DNA of 64,000 bases, taken from assembly GCA_023443285.1 (NCBI GenBank), contig JAEZVB010000107.1, positions 36,631 through 100,630 on the forward strand, written 5' to 3'. The number at the start of each line of letters is the position of its first letter. Position 1 is the first letter of the stretch. Positions 17,921-26,404 of the stretch are shown here, piece by piece. The notes under the pieces were generated by a model. It was not told the origin of the DNA. It made no database searches and saw only the letters and a program-made list of their open reading frames with translations. A program made the translations under genes and the position numbers. The DNA is from Bacillota bacterium (GTDB lineage Bacteria; Bacillota; Negativicutes; Sporomusales; Sporomusaceae).

Positions 17921-17953
17921 ACGCGCGGAAGTGTTCCGCGCATTTGTTTTTTG
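17921..17953 (+). terminator. Terminator
   Basis: GCGCGGAA-GTG-TTCCGCGC hairpin followed by ATTTGTTTTTTG. Confidence 0.85.
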
Positions 17954-18094
17954 TTTGGAAGCATCGAGAAGGTAATCGATGGGAATATAATAGGTATTGG
18001 GTCTCATAGTAATAATTTTCCGGATATGGTAAAATAATAAACCAAGATAAATGCTTTTAGTAAGTATTATGATGAGGTTAGGGAAGGGTGTTTG

Positions 18095-18310
18095 ATGAAA
18101 CAAATTGAAGAAGTCTTTAAACTGATGCATGAATACCAAAAGAGGACAAATAAACCACTCAAAGCGATAAAAATGTCACAGAAAACATTTGCGATAATAC
18201 GCAATGAATTTTCCGTAGTATCTGGTAGCCGAAGTCAGGAATTCAATGGCGCAGTTATCGAGTTTTGCACAGAAGCGGAAGAAGATATGTATTATGAAGA
18301 AATGCTATAA
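18095..18310 (+). CDS. Small protein of unknown function
   Basis: 71 residues, soluble, with a basic first half (QKRTNKPLKAIKMSQKTF) and an acidic end (FCTEAEEDMYYEEML). ATG 18095 has AAGGG six bases upstream; a TTG at 18092 is less likely. I do not recognise the family. Confidence 0.6.
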   Translation: MKQIEEVFKLMHEYQKRTNKPLKAIKMSQKTFAIIRNEFSVVSGSRSQEFNGAVIEFCTEAEEDMYYEEML

Positions 18311-18406
18311 TTTTTTCAGATAGATACGCTTAAACCGTTTTAACGATAATAGAATAGGGTGAGAGCTTATTAGGCAGAGTTAAACCATAATTCAAGGGAG
18401 GTAATT

Positions 18407-18940
18407 ATGAAAAAACGGTTTTTCATTTGTTTGTCGTTGATGCTTATCTTGGTGGCGATCTGCGTAACGGCATCTGCTCAACCACAAATGGTTCTTGTGG
18501 ACACGCAACAGATACCGGAAAATCGTACATTCAGAGGTGGATTCCCCATCAATACACCCGAGGGTAAGGTTGTACTCTATGATATCAAAGGTAGTAAAGT
18601 CTCGTCTAAACCATGGATTGGCTTTTACGGCAAGATGGAAGACGGCAGTACATTTAAAGTAGATCTTGAATTTGCCGGTGGAAATATTCAAGTATGTGCA
18701 CTGTACAAAGGAAACAAGAAGGGCTTGCTTGATCGAAAGTACCTATTGCGGGAAGCGCTGCCGGCTACTGATAAGTGGCACTACTCCGGAATTTTTTCCT
18801 TTGAGGTTGCGGATAATCAGGCAGTAATTAAATTAGGCAGCAAGAGTTATATATGGCCAGGGGTAAGCACGTTAACTGGGGAAATGGAAGTAGGCAGGGT
18901 TAGCGGAAGATTAGAAACGTACAACTATGTGCGAGATTAA
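18407..18940 (+). CDS. Secreted protein of unknown function
   Basis: 177 residues with a signal peptide (MKKRFFICLSLMLILVAICV, cleavage after ASA). The mature part is rich in beta-type segments and lacks transmembrane segments. No family recognised. Strong ribosome site AAGGGAGG before ATG 18407. It ends at a terminator shared with the convergent LysR gene. Confidence 0.7.
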   Translation: MKKRFFICLSLMLILVAICVTASAQPQMVLVDTQQIPENRTFRGGFPINTPEGKVVLYDIKGSKVSSKPWIGFYGKMEDGSTFKVDLEFAGGNIQVCALYKGNKKGLLDRKYLLREALPATDKWHYSGIFSFEVADNQAVIKLGSKSYIWPGVSTLTGEMEVGRVSGRLETYNYVRD

Positions 18941-19004
18941 GACGGCACTCAAATAAATCAAGCTCAACCTACTACAGCGTAAAACATTATAACGAAAAAA
19001 GACT

Positions 19005-19035
19005 AACTAGCCCTCGAACCCGGGGCTAGTTTTTT
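19005..19035. terminator. Bidirectional terminator
   Basis: AACTAGCCC / GGGCTAGTT stem with A-tract on the left and TTTTTT on the right, between convergent genes. Confidence 0.85.
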
Positions 19036-19046
19036 GCTGCAATCCA

Positions 19047-19982
19047 TTATTCGGTTTGCCAGTCATTTACCAGGATACCTGATGGTATATCCTTTAGGAT
19101 GTCGGATTTATTGTATTTCTTAACAATTTCCATTACGGTTTTCATACTTTCACTGATATACTTATTTTTGTAGTAAACGATGTTAAAGGATCTGTCCCAG
19201 GCATTTTCGTTGCTTTTTATCACATATAGCTTGCCAGCTTTTATTTCTTCTTCCACCAAGCGGATGGAGATAGCTGCTAGACAATTATTTTCCATTACAG
19301 TAGATTTTATTACATCAGGGCAAGTTAGTTCCCAGCCTATTTTTAGTTTGACCCCGTTTTTTTGCATATAGTTCTCAAATAATTCACGAGTACCGCTGCC
19401 CTCTTCCCGCATGACAAAAGCTTGGTTCTCCAGTTCGTCAATCGCAATGCGACTCCGTCCGGCAAAACTATGGTTTCTACCACAGACAATTACCAGATAA
19501 TCCTTGACGGCAGGGGTATTGATTAAATCATGGCTTTTGACCTGTCCTTCCACAATGCCGATATCCAGTTCGGCTTTCAGTATTTTTTCTTCGATGGCTT
19601 TTGTATTATTCATATAGGCAAAGGTTTCGACCTCTGGCATTTGTTGTTTAAAATCCTTCAATAAAGTTGGCAGCAGGCAAGAGCCTACTGTTATTGTGAC
19701 ACCAATCCGTATTTTTTCCGCATGTCCTTCAGTAAACATATACATGTTTAACTCATCAAATTGTTTTACTGCGATTCGTGCGTAGGTAAGCAGATTTTTT
19801 CCGGCGTCTGTGATGTATAGCTTTTTGGCAATTCTTTCGAATAATAGTACTTCATAATGGTTTTCTAATTCTTTGATTGTCTGGCTTACTGTTGGCTGAG
19901 ATATAAAGTATTTGGCGGCCGCAGCACTCATCTTGCCGGTTTCTGCAACAGCAATAAAGATTTTTAAATGCCGTATTGTCAT
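19047..19982 (-). CDS. LysR family regulator, CysL-like
   Basis: 311-residue LysR protein: N-terminal winged HTH (MTIRHLKIFIAVAETGKMSA, ISQPTVSQTIKELE) and a periplasmic-binding-like effector domain from about residue 90. Its sequence and divergent position next to a sulfite/nitrite-reductase-type gene recall CysL (YwfK) of Bacillus, which activates sulfite reductase genes. The specific assignment is inference. Intergenic space contains an ATAGGT/ACCTAT dyad suitable as its operator. Confidence 0.82.
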   Translation of the reverse strand: MTIRHLKIFIAVAETGKMSAAAAKYFISQPTVSQTIKELENHYEVLLFERIAKKLYITDAGKNLLTYARIAVKQFDELNMYMFTEGHAEKIRIGVTITVGSCLLPTLLKDFKQQMPEVETFAYMNNTKAIEEKILKAELDIGIVEGQVKSHDLINTPAVKDYLVIVCGRNHSFAGRSRIAIDELENQAFVMREEGSGTRELFENYMQKNGVKLKIGWELTCPDVIKSTVMENNCLAAISIRLVEEEIKAGKLYVIKSNENAWDRSFNIVYYKNKYISESMKTVMEIVKKYNKSDILKDIPSGILVNDWQTE

Positions 19983-20021
19983 TTTGTTCTCCTTAGATAG
20001 TAAAAATTCGAACCAACTTTA

Positions 20022-20036
20022 ATAGGTTTTACCTAT
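20022..20036. promoter_or_regulatory. Candidate LysR operator
   Basis: Dyad ATAGGT-TTT-ACCTAT in the divergent region, 40 bases from the LysR start and 80 from the reductase start. A short A/T-centred dyad of this type is what LysR proteins recognise; binding is inferred. Confidence 0.5.
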
Positions 20037-20115
20037 GATTATTATAAAATAATATCACTTTAATAATTAATCAACAAGTGTTATATTGAAGACAAGATGA
20101 ATCGGAGGTATATAA

Positions 20116-21051
20116 ATGGCTACACTAACAATCAGCAAGGAAGATGAAAAAAGAGTTAAAGCGCTTGGCTTTCTAAGTAACAAAGGAACCGATAATTTTT
20201 CAGGAAGAGTTATAACCGTAAATGGTGCGATTACAGCTGCTCAGGCAAAATGTATTGCCGAAGCCGCTGAATTATTTGGCAATGGTATTGTTACCTTTAC
20301 AACCAGACTTTCTGTGGAATGCCAGGGTATTCCTTATGACAAGATTGAAGATTTTCGTGCTTATATTGCCAGAGCTGGCCTTAAGACCGGCGGGACAGGC
20401 GCGAAAGTACGTCCGGTTGTATCCTGCAAAGGGACTACTTGCCAATATGGGCTTATTGATGCCTTTGTGTTATCCAGAGAAATTCATGAACGATTTTTTG
20501 ACGGCTATGCCAGTGTAAGACTGCCACATAAATTTAAAATTGCAGTAGGCGGTTGTCCTAACAACTGTGCCAAACCTAATTTAAACGATGTAGGCATTAT
20601 CGGACAATGTATACCTAATTTTGATGCAGATCTCTGCAAAGGCTGCAAAAAATGCTTGATTGAAGCAGTTTGCCCGATGAAGGCGGCTAGTGTTGTAGAT
20701 GGCGCTTTGAAAATTGATGCCGAAAAATGCGCCCATTGTGGTAGATGCGTTGGCAAGTGCAATTTTGACGCTATTAAAGACGGACAATCGGGTTATAAGA
20801 TATATATCGGCGGCCGCTGGGGTAAACAAGTAACCCATGGTATTACTATTAACAAGATTTTTACAGATAAAGAAGAAGCTTTAGCTGTCATTGAAAAGGT
20901 CATTCTCCTGTATCATGAACAAGGAATTACAGGTGAACGTTTAGCACAGACCATCGAAAGGCTTGGGTTTGAAAATGTAGAAGCACAAGTCTTAGCTGGC
21001 AAAATATTAGCAAGGAAACAGGAGATTTTGACTGCTAAGCTTCATGAATAG
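20116..21051 (+). CDS. Small sirohaem/4Fe-4S reductase-like protein with two ferredoxin clusters
   Basis: 311-residue protein with the fold of nitrite/sulfite reductase subunits. Residues ~10-75 are the ferredoxin-like half domain. CKGTTCQYG (~107) and GGCPNNCAKPNLND (~142) form the Cys-X5-C...C-X3-C set that binds the coupled 4Fe-4S/sirohaem centre. CKGCKKCLIEAVCP and CAHCGRCVGKCNF (~178-215) bind two further 4Fe-4S clusters. This arrangement is that of DsrA/AsrC-related single-subunit proteins. It may reduce sulfite or nitrite in the cytoplasm. The divergent CysL-like gene supports sulfur metabolism. Ribosome site CGGAGG before the ATG. Confidence 0.85.
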   Translation: MATLTISKEDEKRVKALGFLSNKGTDNFSGRVITVNGAITAAQAKCIAEAAELFGNGIVTFTTRLSVECQGIPYDKIEDFRAYIARAGLKTGGTGAKVRPVVSCKGTTCQYGLIDAFVLSREIHERFFDGYASVRLPHKFKIAVGGCPNNCAKPNLNDVGIIGQCIPNFDADLCKGCKKCLIEAVCPMKAASVVDGALKIDAEKCAHCGRCVGKCNFDAIKDGQSGYKIYIGGRWGKQVTHGITINKIFTDKEEALAVIEKVILLYHEQGITGERLAQTIERLGFENVEAQVLAGKILARKQEILTAKLHE

Positions 21052-21218
21052 ATGGCAACAACTTTTTATTTCAGCTTATGGGAGTTGCGGGAATTACCGT
21101 TGTTCCAGGCGGGTCTAATTTAATGGAAGCCATGGAAAAAGTGGTCGCAGATGTCTATAGGCAAGGCGTTAACCTTACATTTGACCTGTATCAGCTAATT
21201 GAATCCGAAAATGCTTAA
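21051..21218 (+). pseudogene. C-terminal gene remnant
   Basis: Frame open from the TGA at 21045 to TAA 21216-21218 encodes about 55 residues that read like a real protein end: FLFQLMGVAGITVVPGGS, then MEKVVADVYRQGVNLTFDLY. The only ATG (21078) lacks a ribosome site and there is no room for an N terminus after the reductase gene. I take it for the remaining 3' end of a deleted gene, directly ahead of a terminator. Family not recognised. Confidence 0.45.
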
Positions 21219-21244
21219 AACTCGCGAGTACCGCGAGTTTTTTT
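21217..21244 (+). terminator. Terminator
   Basis: AAACTCGC / GCGAGTTT stem with a seven-base loop followed by TTTTG. The following 21245-21433 shows no gene. Confidence 0.82.
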
Positions 21245-21433
21245 GTTCGATATGGGCGAATCTGGCGGGGAACAGCAAGATTACACGAATAAATAAATTG
21301 TGTGAAAATATGGAAGGGTTATGGAAGATTTTGTCGAAGGAATATAACCACACAATTTTGTCGGAATAACATCCAGATCACGAAAGTCCTATGAGTATTT
21401 ATAGCAAAAACTATCATGTGAGGAGACTAGCGT

Positions 21434-23146
21434 ATGAAAATATCGAGACGTACTTTCATTAAATCAGGTCTAGCCGGAGCAGCCTTAGTAGTGTGCAGTG
21501 GTTTTTCTCCAAAATGGCTCAATAAGTTATCCGCTGCGCCGGGTTACCAGACAACAATTGCGCGTACAGTTATTCCTGTTCCTGTGCCGGCAACTTCGCC
21601 AAAGCTTCAGCCTACGGAAATTTCTAAATATGCACAGTATGGCTATGGCTTGTGGCAGGAAGGTGCGGGTCTGACTCTTCAAAAAAGACTGGATCTTATG
21701 CCGTCTTCCTATACCGGGATGAAGGTTACCAAGACTGCTAGACTTTTAAATTTTTTTACTATCACAGATATTCATATCACCGATAAGGAATCGCCTACGC
21801 AGGCTATCTATCTTGGCCTTAAACATGGGGTATGTTCCGCTTATTCAGGGGTTATGTTGTACTCGACTCATGTTCTTGATGCCGCTGTGCAGGCAATAAA
21901 CGCCATTCATAAACAAAATCCTATTGACTTTGGCCTTTCGTTGGGTGATACCTGCAATAACACCCAGTACAATGAGACTCGCTGGTATATTGATATTCTT
22001 GATGGTAAAACTATTACGCCAAGCTCTGGCGCTCATCTTGGTGCAGATACCATCGAATATCAAAAAACCTTCAAGGCTGTTGGTCTTGATAAGAGCATCC
22101 CCTGGTACCAAACTCTCGGCAATCATGACCATTTTTGGATGGGGACAAACCCTGTCAGCGATTACATAAAACAAGCTTATGTTGCTGAAGATATTATGAA
22201 AATGGGGGATATCTTCATGCCTGGCGGTATCAATCGTCGTGATTATTATATGGGAGTGCTTGACGGCCGTACACCGTATGGTGATGTGATCGGTGCCGGG
22301 CCGGTCGAAACTACCAACCCCCCGAAGATTGCCGCTGACCCTAATCGTCGTTCACTGTCACGCAAGGAGTGGATGCAAGAATTTTTCACATCTTCGTCCC
22401 AGCCGGCAGGCCACGGTTTCAGCCAGGCTAATATTGATAACGACTTTGCTTCCTATAGCTTTGAACCTAAGTCCGATATACCCGTTAAAGTTATTGTACT
22501 TGATGATACCCAAAAAGACGAAGACCCCGATTTGCACGGTTATGGCCATGGTACCCTTGATAAAGAACGGTATGAATGGCTTGTCAAAGAACTTGATCAT
22601 GGGCAGGCTGAAGGCAAGCTTATGATTATTGCTGCCCATGTACCAATTGGTGTCGAAGGGGCGGAGTCTTTTGTCGGCTGGTGGTCCAACGCTTATGTAT
22701 CTGAGCAGCAGCTAATTGCCAAACTGCAGCAATATCCGAACTTTATTCTGTGGGTTGCCGGACATCGCCATTACAATACTGTTACTCCGTTTGCATCACC
22801 TGATTCGGAGCGTCCGGAACTGGGATTCTGGCAGATTGAAACCGCATCACTACGGGATTTTCCTCAGCAGTTCCGTACTACCGAGATTGTCCGCAATAGC
22901 GATAATACAATTTCTATTGTTACGGTTAATGTTGATACGGCGGCCAAGACCGGGTCGCTTGCGGCAAAATCCCGGTCTTGTGCTATTGCAGATCGGCAGA
23001 TATACACCGATGGTAAAGCGTTATCAGCAAGTCCGGGATTGGCAGCACTACTGCCCAGTGGTTCTTATAATGCCGAGCTTGTCATACAAGTGAGCCCGGA
23101 AATGCAGGCCAAGCTGCAAAAAGCGGGAACACCCATTAACAAGTAA
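21434..23146 (+). CDS. Tat-exported metallophosphoesterase
   Basis: 570-residue calcineurin-like phosphoesterase with a twin-arginine signal (SRRTFIKSGLAGAALVV). Metal-binding motifs appear in order: DIHITD (~113), GDTCNN (~176), GNHDHF (~230), AAHVP (~400), GHRHYN (~438). Two metal ions and hydrolysis of phosphate esters outside the cytoplasm are expected. It resembles the large TIGR03768-type phosphoesterases (from memory). It starts an apparent operon with a beta-barrel protein 14 bases downstream. Ribosome site GTGAGGAG. Substrate unknown. Confidence 0.88.
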   Translation: MKISRRTFIKSGLAGAALVVCSGFSPKWLNKLSAAPGYQTTIARTVIPVPVPATSPKLQPTEISKYAQYGYGLWQEGAGLTLQKRLDLMPSSYTGMKVTKTARLLNFFTITDIHITDKESPTQAIYLGLKHGVCSAYSGVMLYSTHVLDAAVQAINAIHKQNPIDFGLSLGDTCNNTQYNETRWYIDILDGKTITPSSGAHLGADTIEYQKTFKAVGLDKSIPWYQTLGNHDHFWMGTNPVSDYIKQAYVAEDIMKMGDIFMPGGINRRDYYMGVLDGRTPYGDVIGAGPVETTNPPKIAADPNRRSLSRKEWMQEFFTSSSQPAGHGFSQANIDNDFASYSFEPKSDIPVKVIVLDDTQKDEDPDLHGYGHGTLDKERYEWLVKELDHGQAEGKLMIIAAHVPIGVEGAESFVGWWSNAYVSEQQLIAKLQQYPNFILWVAGHRHYNTVTPFASPDSERPELGFWQIETASLRDFPQQFRTTEIVRNSDNTISIVTVNVDTAAKTGSLAAKSRSCAIADRQIYTDGKALSASPGLAALLPSGSYNAELVIQVSPEMQAKLQKAGTPINK

Positions 23147-23160
23147 TCTTAAAAAAGGAT

Positions 23161-24105
23161 ATGATGACTATGAAGAAAATAATCGTTGCTATTTTGTTAC
23201 TGGCGAGTTGCCTGATGCTCGGTCAATTTACGGCCTTGGCCACTGAAGGTGGGTCAAGCTACTACTTCCCAGGTGCCTCTACCACCTTCGCCCCTGCAAT
23301 ACCGCCAGCACCTGGTTTCATGATGGCCAATCAGATGCTGTTTTACAGTGGGGATGCTGGCAAGGCTGTGTTGGGAGGACAGGTCAGGCTTGATATGAAA
23401 GATAAGGCTTTTTATAATTATGTTGGCGGCTTCTATACCTTTGATAAGCCTGTGCTTGGCAACAAAAAGCTGCAGTTGGGACTTGCTGTGCCTATAGGCA
23501 ACAATGATCTTACCGTAAGTGCCAGTACAGCCCATCATTCCGCTGGCAGATCTGACAGACATACAGCCCTTGGTGACACCGTGCTCACGGCCGCTTTGTA
23601 TTGGAAGGATGGCGATTGCCATTATAAGCTGACTGAATCGGTCTTCGCGCCGACAGGCAGTTATAGTACCGATAATCTAATAAATGTCGGCCGCAATTAT
23701 TGGGGCTTTGATACTTCACTTGCCATGACTTGGTTGAATGTTAAAACTGGGGCAGAATTCTCCATCACCCCTGGTATCATGTTCAATACCAAAAACTCTG
23801 CTACCGATTATAAGTCTGGCAATGAATTTCACGTGGACTTTGCCCTAAATCATCATTATTTTAAAGAAAACCTGGCAATAGGTTTGCAAGGTTATTACTA
23901 CAAGCAACTGTCAGCTGATAGCGGCAGCGGTGCTATGCTTGGCAGCTTCAAAGGCGAGGCATTCGGTATCGGGCCAGCTATTCTTTGGAAGCCCAAGGCG
24001 TACAAAGGTGATCTTGTAGTAGTCGCAAAATGGCTGCATGACGTTCACGAGACCAACCGCTTACGTGGCGATTATGGGCAGCTAACGGTTGGTTATAAGT
24101 TCTAA
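23161..24105 (+). CDS. Probable outer-membrane beta-barrel protein (MetA-pathway/SphA-like)
   Basis: 314 residues with a signal peptide (MKKIIVAILLLASCLML...ALA). The mature N terminus GGSSYYFPGAST and the series of alternating amphipathic strands ending in Phe (LTVGYKF) match the Phenol_MetA_deg type of barrel proteins, which are proposed to carry small hydrophobic substrates across the outer membrane. A terminal aromatic residue is the usual assembly signal for such barrels. It supports a diderm envelope. ATG 23161, 23164 or 23170 are possible; AAAAAGG is just upstream. Probably co-transcribed with the phosphoesterase. Confidence 0.75.
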   Translation: MMTMKKIIVAILLLASCLMLGQFTALATEGGSSYYFPGASTTFAPAIPPAPGFMMANQMLFYSGDAGKAVLGGQVRLDMKDKAFYNYVGGFYTFDKPVLGNKKLQLGLAVPIGNNDLTVSASTAHHSAGRSDRHTALGDTVLTAALYWKDGDCHYKLTESVFAPTGSYSTDNLINVGRNYWGFDTSLAMTWLNVKTGAEFSITPGIMFNTKNSATDYKSGNEFHVDFALNHHYFKENLAIGLQGYYYKQLSADSGSGAMLGSFKGEAFGIGPAILWKPKAYKGDLVVVAKWLHDVHETNRLRGDYGQLTVGYKF

Positions 24106-24142
24106 AAAAAATACCTTGTTGCAAATGTGGAGGAAAAAATCA

Positions 24143-24367
24143 ATGCCAATCTATGAATACTCCTGTAAAAAATGTGGAAAACTAGTTGAATTGCTGCAGA
24201 AAAGCGGTGTAGAACAGGCTGGAATTGTTTGTCCTGATTGCGGTGAAGACGCTTTGACCAAAGTGCTTTCGGTTACTGCTCCATCGCAGATGGCAAAGCA
24301 CTCGCCAAGTGGGTGCGATATGGGCAACAGCGGAGCTTGTGGCGGCTGTTGCGGAGGCTGTCATTAA
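24143..24367 (+). CDS. FmdB-type zinc-ribbon protein
   Basis: 74 residues: MPIYEYSCKKCGKLVELLQK and CPDCGEDALTKVLS are the two CxxC knuckles of the FmdB/CxxC zinc-ribbon domain. The tail is a Cys/Gly-rich run (GACGGCCGGCH). Function of this family is unclear; the fmdB association with formamidase operons is historical. ATG 24143 has GTGGAGG eight bases upstream; a longer frame starting at 24089 inside the preceding gene is rejected. Confidence 0.85.
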   Translation: MPIYEYSCKKCGKLVELLQKSGVEQAGIVCPDCGEDALTKVLSVTAPSQMAKHSPSGCDMGNSGACGGCCGGCH

Positions 24368-24381
24368 AAAAATGACACAAT

Positions 24382-24427
24382 ACAAATGCTCTACAGTTCC
24401 ATACGTGCTGAACAGTAGGGCATTTGT
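24382..24427 (+). promoter_or_regulatory. Hairpin after FmdB-type gene
   Basis: CAAATGCTCTAC...GTAGGGCATTTG imperfect stem, no clear T-tract. Possibly a weak terminator or processing site. Confidence 0.4.
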
Positions 24428-24485
24428 TATAAGTGGAGACTTGATTCAAGGGGTTACACCTTTAGAATGTTTGTCGAGATTATCC

Positions 24486-24524
24486 AGGGAGAAGCCAGGA
24501 GTCTTAGGTGGCTTCTCCCTGGAT
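24486..24524 (+). promoter_or_regulatory. Strong hairpin just upstream of a small gene
   Basis: Perfect stem CCAGGGAGAAGCCA / TGGCTTCTCCCTGG with an 11-base loop, ending ten bases before the ribosome site of the gene at 24548. No T-tract. Could control translation or stabilise the mRNA 5' end. Confidence 0.5.
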
Positions 24525-24547
24525 AAAAGGACATAGGGGGTATATTT

Positions 24548-24892
24548 ATGAAGCCCAAATCCAAGATTAATAAACAAGTTGAGCCAACAGAACTGGTATC
24601 TGTACGACGAACCTGGAACAGTTGGGAAATTGCTGAGGTTTATGTAGGTGATGTGTCCAATCCTCTTTGGGATATAGTCAGCGGTGGAGTAAAGGAGTCG
24701 GCTCCTGATGCTTTGATTTATGGATATGTATGGTGCGACACCATTGTAACCGGCAGCATTGCCCATTCGTGTGTGCATGGCACTGCTCCCCACAGTATCA
24801 AAGTCTGCATCTTGCGCAAAGATAATTCGCCGCGAATCTACAATCATTTCTTAGCACTTGCGGGACCAAAACCAGCTTGTTGGCAGCGTTAA
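24548..24892 (+). CDS. Protein of unknown function
   Basis: 114 residues, soluble, basic N terminus, with conserved-looking aromatic and Cys positions (VSVRRTWNSWEIAEVYVG; YVWCDTIVTGS). I do not recognise the family. ATG 24548 follows AGGGGG. It is preceded by a strong hairpin and followed by a long terminator. Confidence 0.6.
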   Translation: MKPKSKINKQVEPTELVSVRRTWNSWEIAEVYVGDVSNPLWDIVSGGVKESAPDALIYGYVWCDTIVTGSIAHSCVHGTAPHSIKVCILRKDNSPRIYNHFLALAGPKPACWQR

Positions 24893-24949
24893 TCTGTAGT
24901 CGTCAGCGTAGGTATGCGGCAGAAATACTAAAGATCCAGTATATATAAT

Positions 24950-25008
24950 AAAGCAGACTGACCTTCAGGCGGGATTTGCCGCCAAAAAGGTTGGTCTGCT
25001 TTGTTTTG
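24950..25008. terminator. Bidirectional terminator
   Basis: 16-bp stem (AAAGCAGACTGACCTT with AAGGTTGGTCTGCTTT, two G-U pairs) enclosing an inner GGCGG/CCGCC hairpin, then GTTTTG. It lies between the unknown gene and the end of the convergent bio operon. Confidence 0.85.
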
Positions 25009-25060
25009 AGCGTGTGGACATGAATTATGTGGTCGTCGCCTGACTCGCTAACTTGTCAGT

Positions 25061-26401
25061 TTATCCTAGTACCTCGCGAATAGATTGTCTACATACCTGA
25101 ATAATGCCAGGCATATCGGCGCGGTCAATAGTCAGCGGCGGATTGAAGTAGAGTACATCGCCAAGCGGTCTGAGTACAACGCCATTTTCTAGCGCTTTTT
25201 TGTAAATTTGATAACCAATCCGCAGCTTAGAATCAAAGGGCTCTTTGGTTAGCTTGTCGGCAACTAGCTCGATGGCATTAATTAGGCCGATAGACCGGAT
25301 TTCGCCGACGTGCGGGTGAGTAGCCAATGCTTCGAAGATTAATTGATGGAAGTAGGCAGCATTTTCCTTGGCTTTCTCCAAGATATGTTCTTCCTGCAAT
25401 ATGGCAAGTACTTCATTGGCCGCTGCACACGCCAGCGGATTGCCGCTGTAGGTATGGCTGTGCAGAAACGCTTTACCTTCGCCATAGTCGGCATAAAACG
25501 CATCATATATCTTCTGGGTTGTTACTGCCAGCGCCATTGGTAGATAGCCGCCTGTCAACCCTTTGGACAGACAGATAATATCAGGCGAGATATCGGCATG
25601 ATCACAGGCAAACAGTTTGCCTGTGCGGCCAAAGCCTGTGGCAATTTCATCAGCGATCAGGTGTACCTTGTACCTGTCGCAGGCCTGGCGAAGCTTTTTC
25701 AGATATAGCGGGGGATAGATTTTCATGCCTGCCGCGCCCTGGACAAGCGGTTCGGCGATAAACGCGCATACCGTATCTGCATGGCTACTAAAGGCTTCTG
25801 CCGCAGCCGCGAAACATTCCGCCTGGCAGTTGTCGCGTTGTTGCCCATAGCGGCAGCGATAGCAGTCCGGGCCGTCCACCCGGATAATATCAAGCAGCAT
25901 GGGCTTATAGATTTGCGAATATATATCGACTCCGCCGACAGACAAAGCGCCGACAGTTTCGCCGTGGTACGCGTCGCTTAAGGCCATAAAACGCGTTTTT
26001 TGCGGTTGACCGGTCTGATAGTGATATTGAAAGCTCATTTTCATGGCAGCTTCGATGGCGGAAGAACCATTATCGGTGAAAAGAAACTTGGTCAATCCTG
26101 CCGGAAGCAGTCGAGAAAGGCTGTCACAGAGGGTAATCGCCGGGATATGGGAGAAGTTTGCAAAAATAACATGTTCCAGCTTATCAAGCTGATTTTTTAT
26201 AGCGTTATTTATGCGGGGGTTGTTATGCCCTAACAGGTTACACCACCAGGAACTGACAACATCGGCATAACGCTTGCCCTCAATATCATAAAGGTATAAG
26301 CCCTGGGCATGGTCGATTATGATGGGTGGCAGTTCTTCGTAGTCCTTCATTTGTGAGCAGGGATGCCAAATATGCTGTAAATCTTTTTGGACTAAATTCA
26401 T
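25061..26401 (-). CDS. bioA: Adenosylmethionine-8-amino-7-oxononanoate aminotransferase
   Basis: PLP-dependent class III aminotransferase of 446 residues that converts 8-amino-7-oxononanoate (KAPA) to 7,8-diaminononanoate (DAPA) with SAM as amino donor. Signature elements: HIWHPCSQMKDYEELPP at the start, SSWWCNLLGHNNPRIN, FTDNGSSAIEAAMKMS, DAYHGETVGALSVGG, LIADEIATGFGRTGKLFAC, SKGLTGGYLPMA (PLP lysine) and HSHTYSGNPLACAAANE. Ribosome site GAGGTC upstream of ATG. Last gene of the bioB-bioD-bioA operon, three bases after bioD. Confidence 0.96.
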   Translation of the reverse strand: MNLVQKDLQHIWHPCSQMKDYEELPPIIIDHAQGLYLYDIEGKRYADVVSSWWCNLLGHNNPRINNAIKNQLDKLEHVIFANFSHIPAITLCDSLSRLLPAGLTKFLFTDNGSSAIEAAMKMSFQYHYQTGQPQKTRFMALSDAYHGETVGALSVGGVDIYSQIYKPMLLDIIRVDGPDCYRCRYGQQRDNCQAECFAAAAEAFSSHADTVCAFIAEPLVQGAAGMKIYPPLYLKKLRQACDRYKVHLIADEIATGFGRTGKLFACDHADISPDIICLSKGLTGGYLPMALAVTTQKIYDAFYADYGEGKAFLHSHTYSGNPLACAAANEVLAILQEEHILEKAKENAAYFHQLIFEALATHPHVGEIRSIGLINAIELVADKLTKEPFDSKLRIGYQIYKKALENGVVLRPLGDVLYFNPPLTIDRADMPGIIQVCRQSIREVLG

Positions 26402-26404
26402 AGG

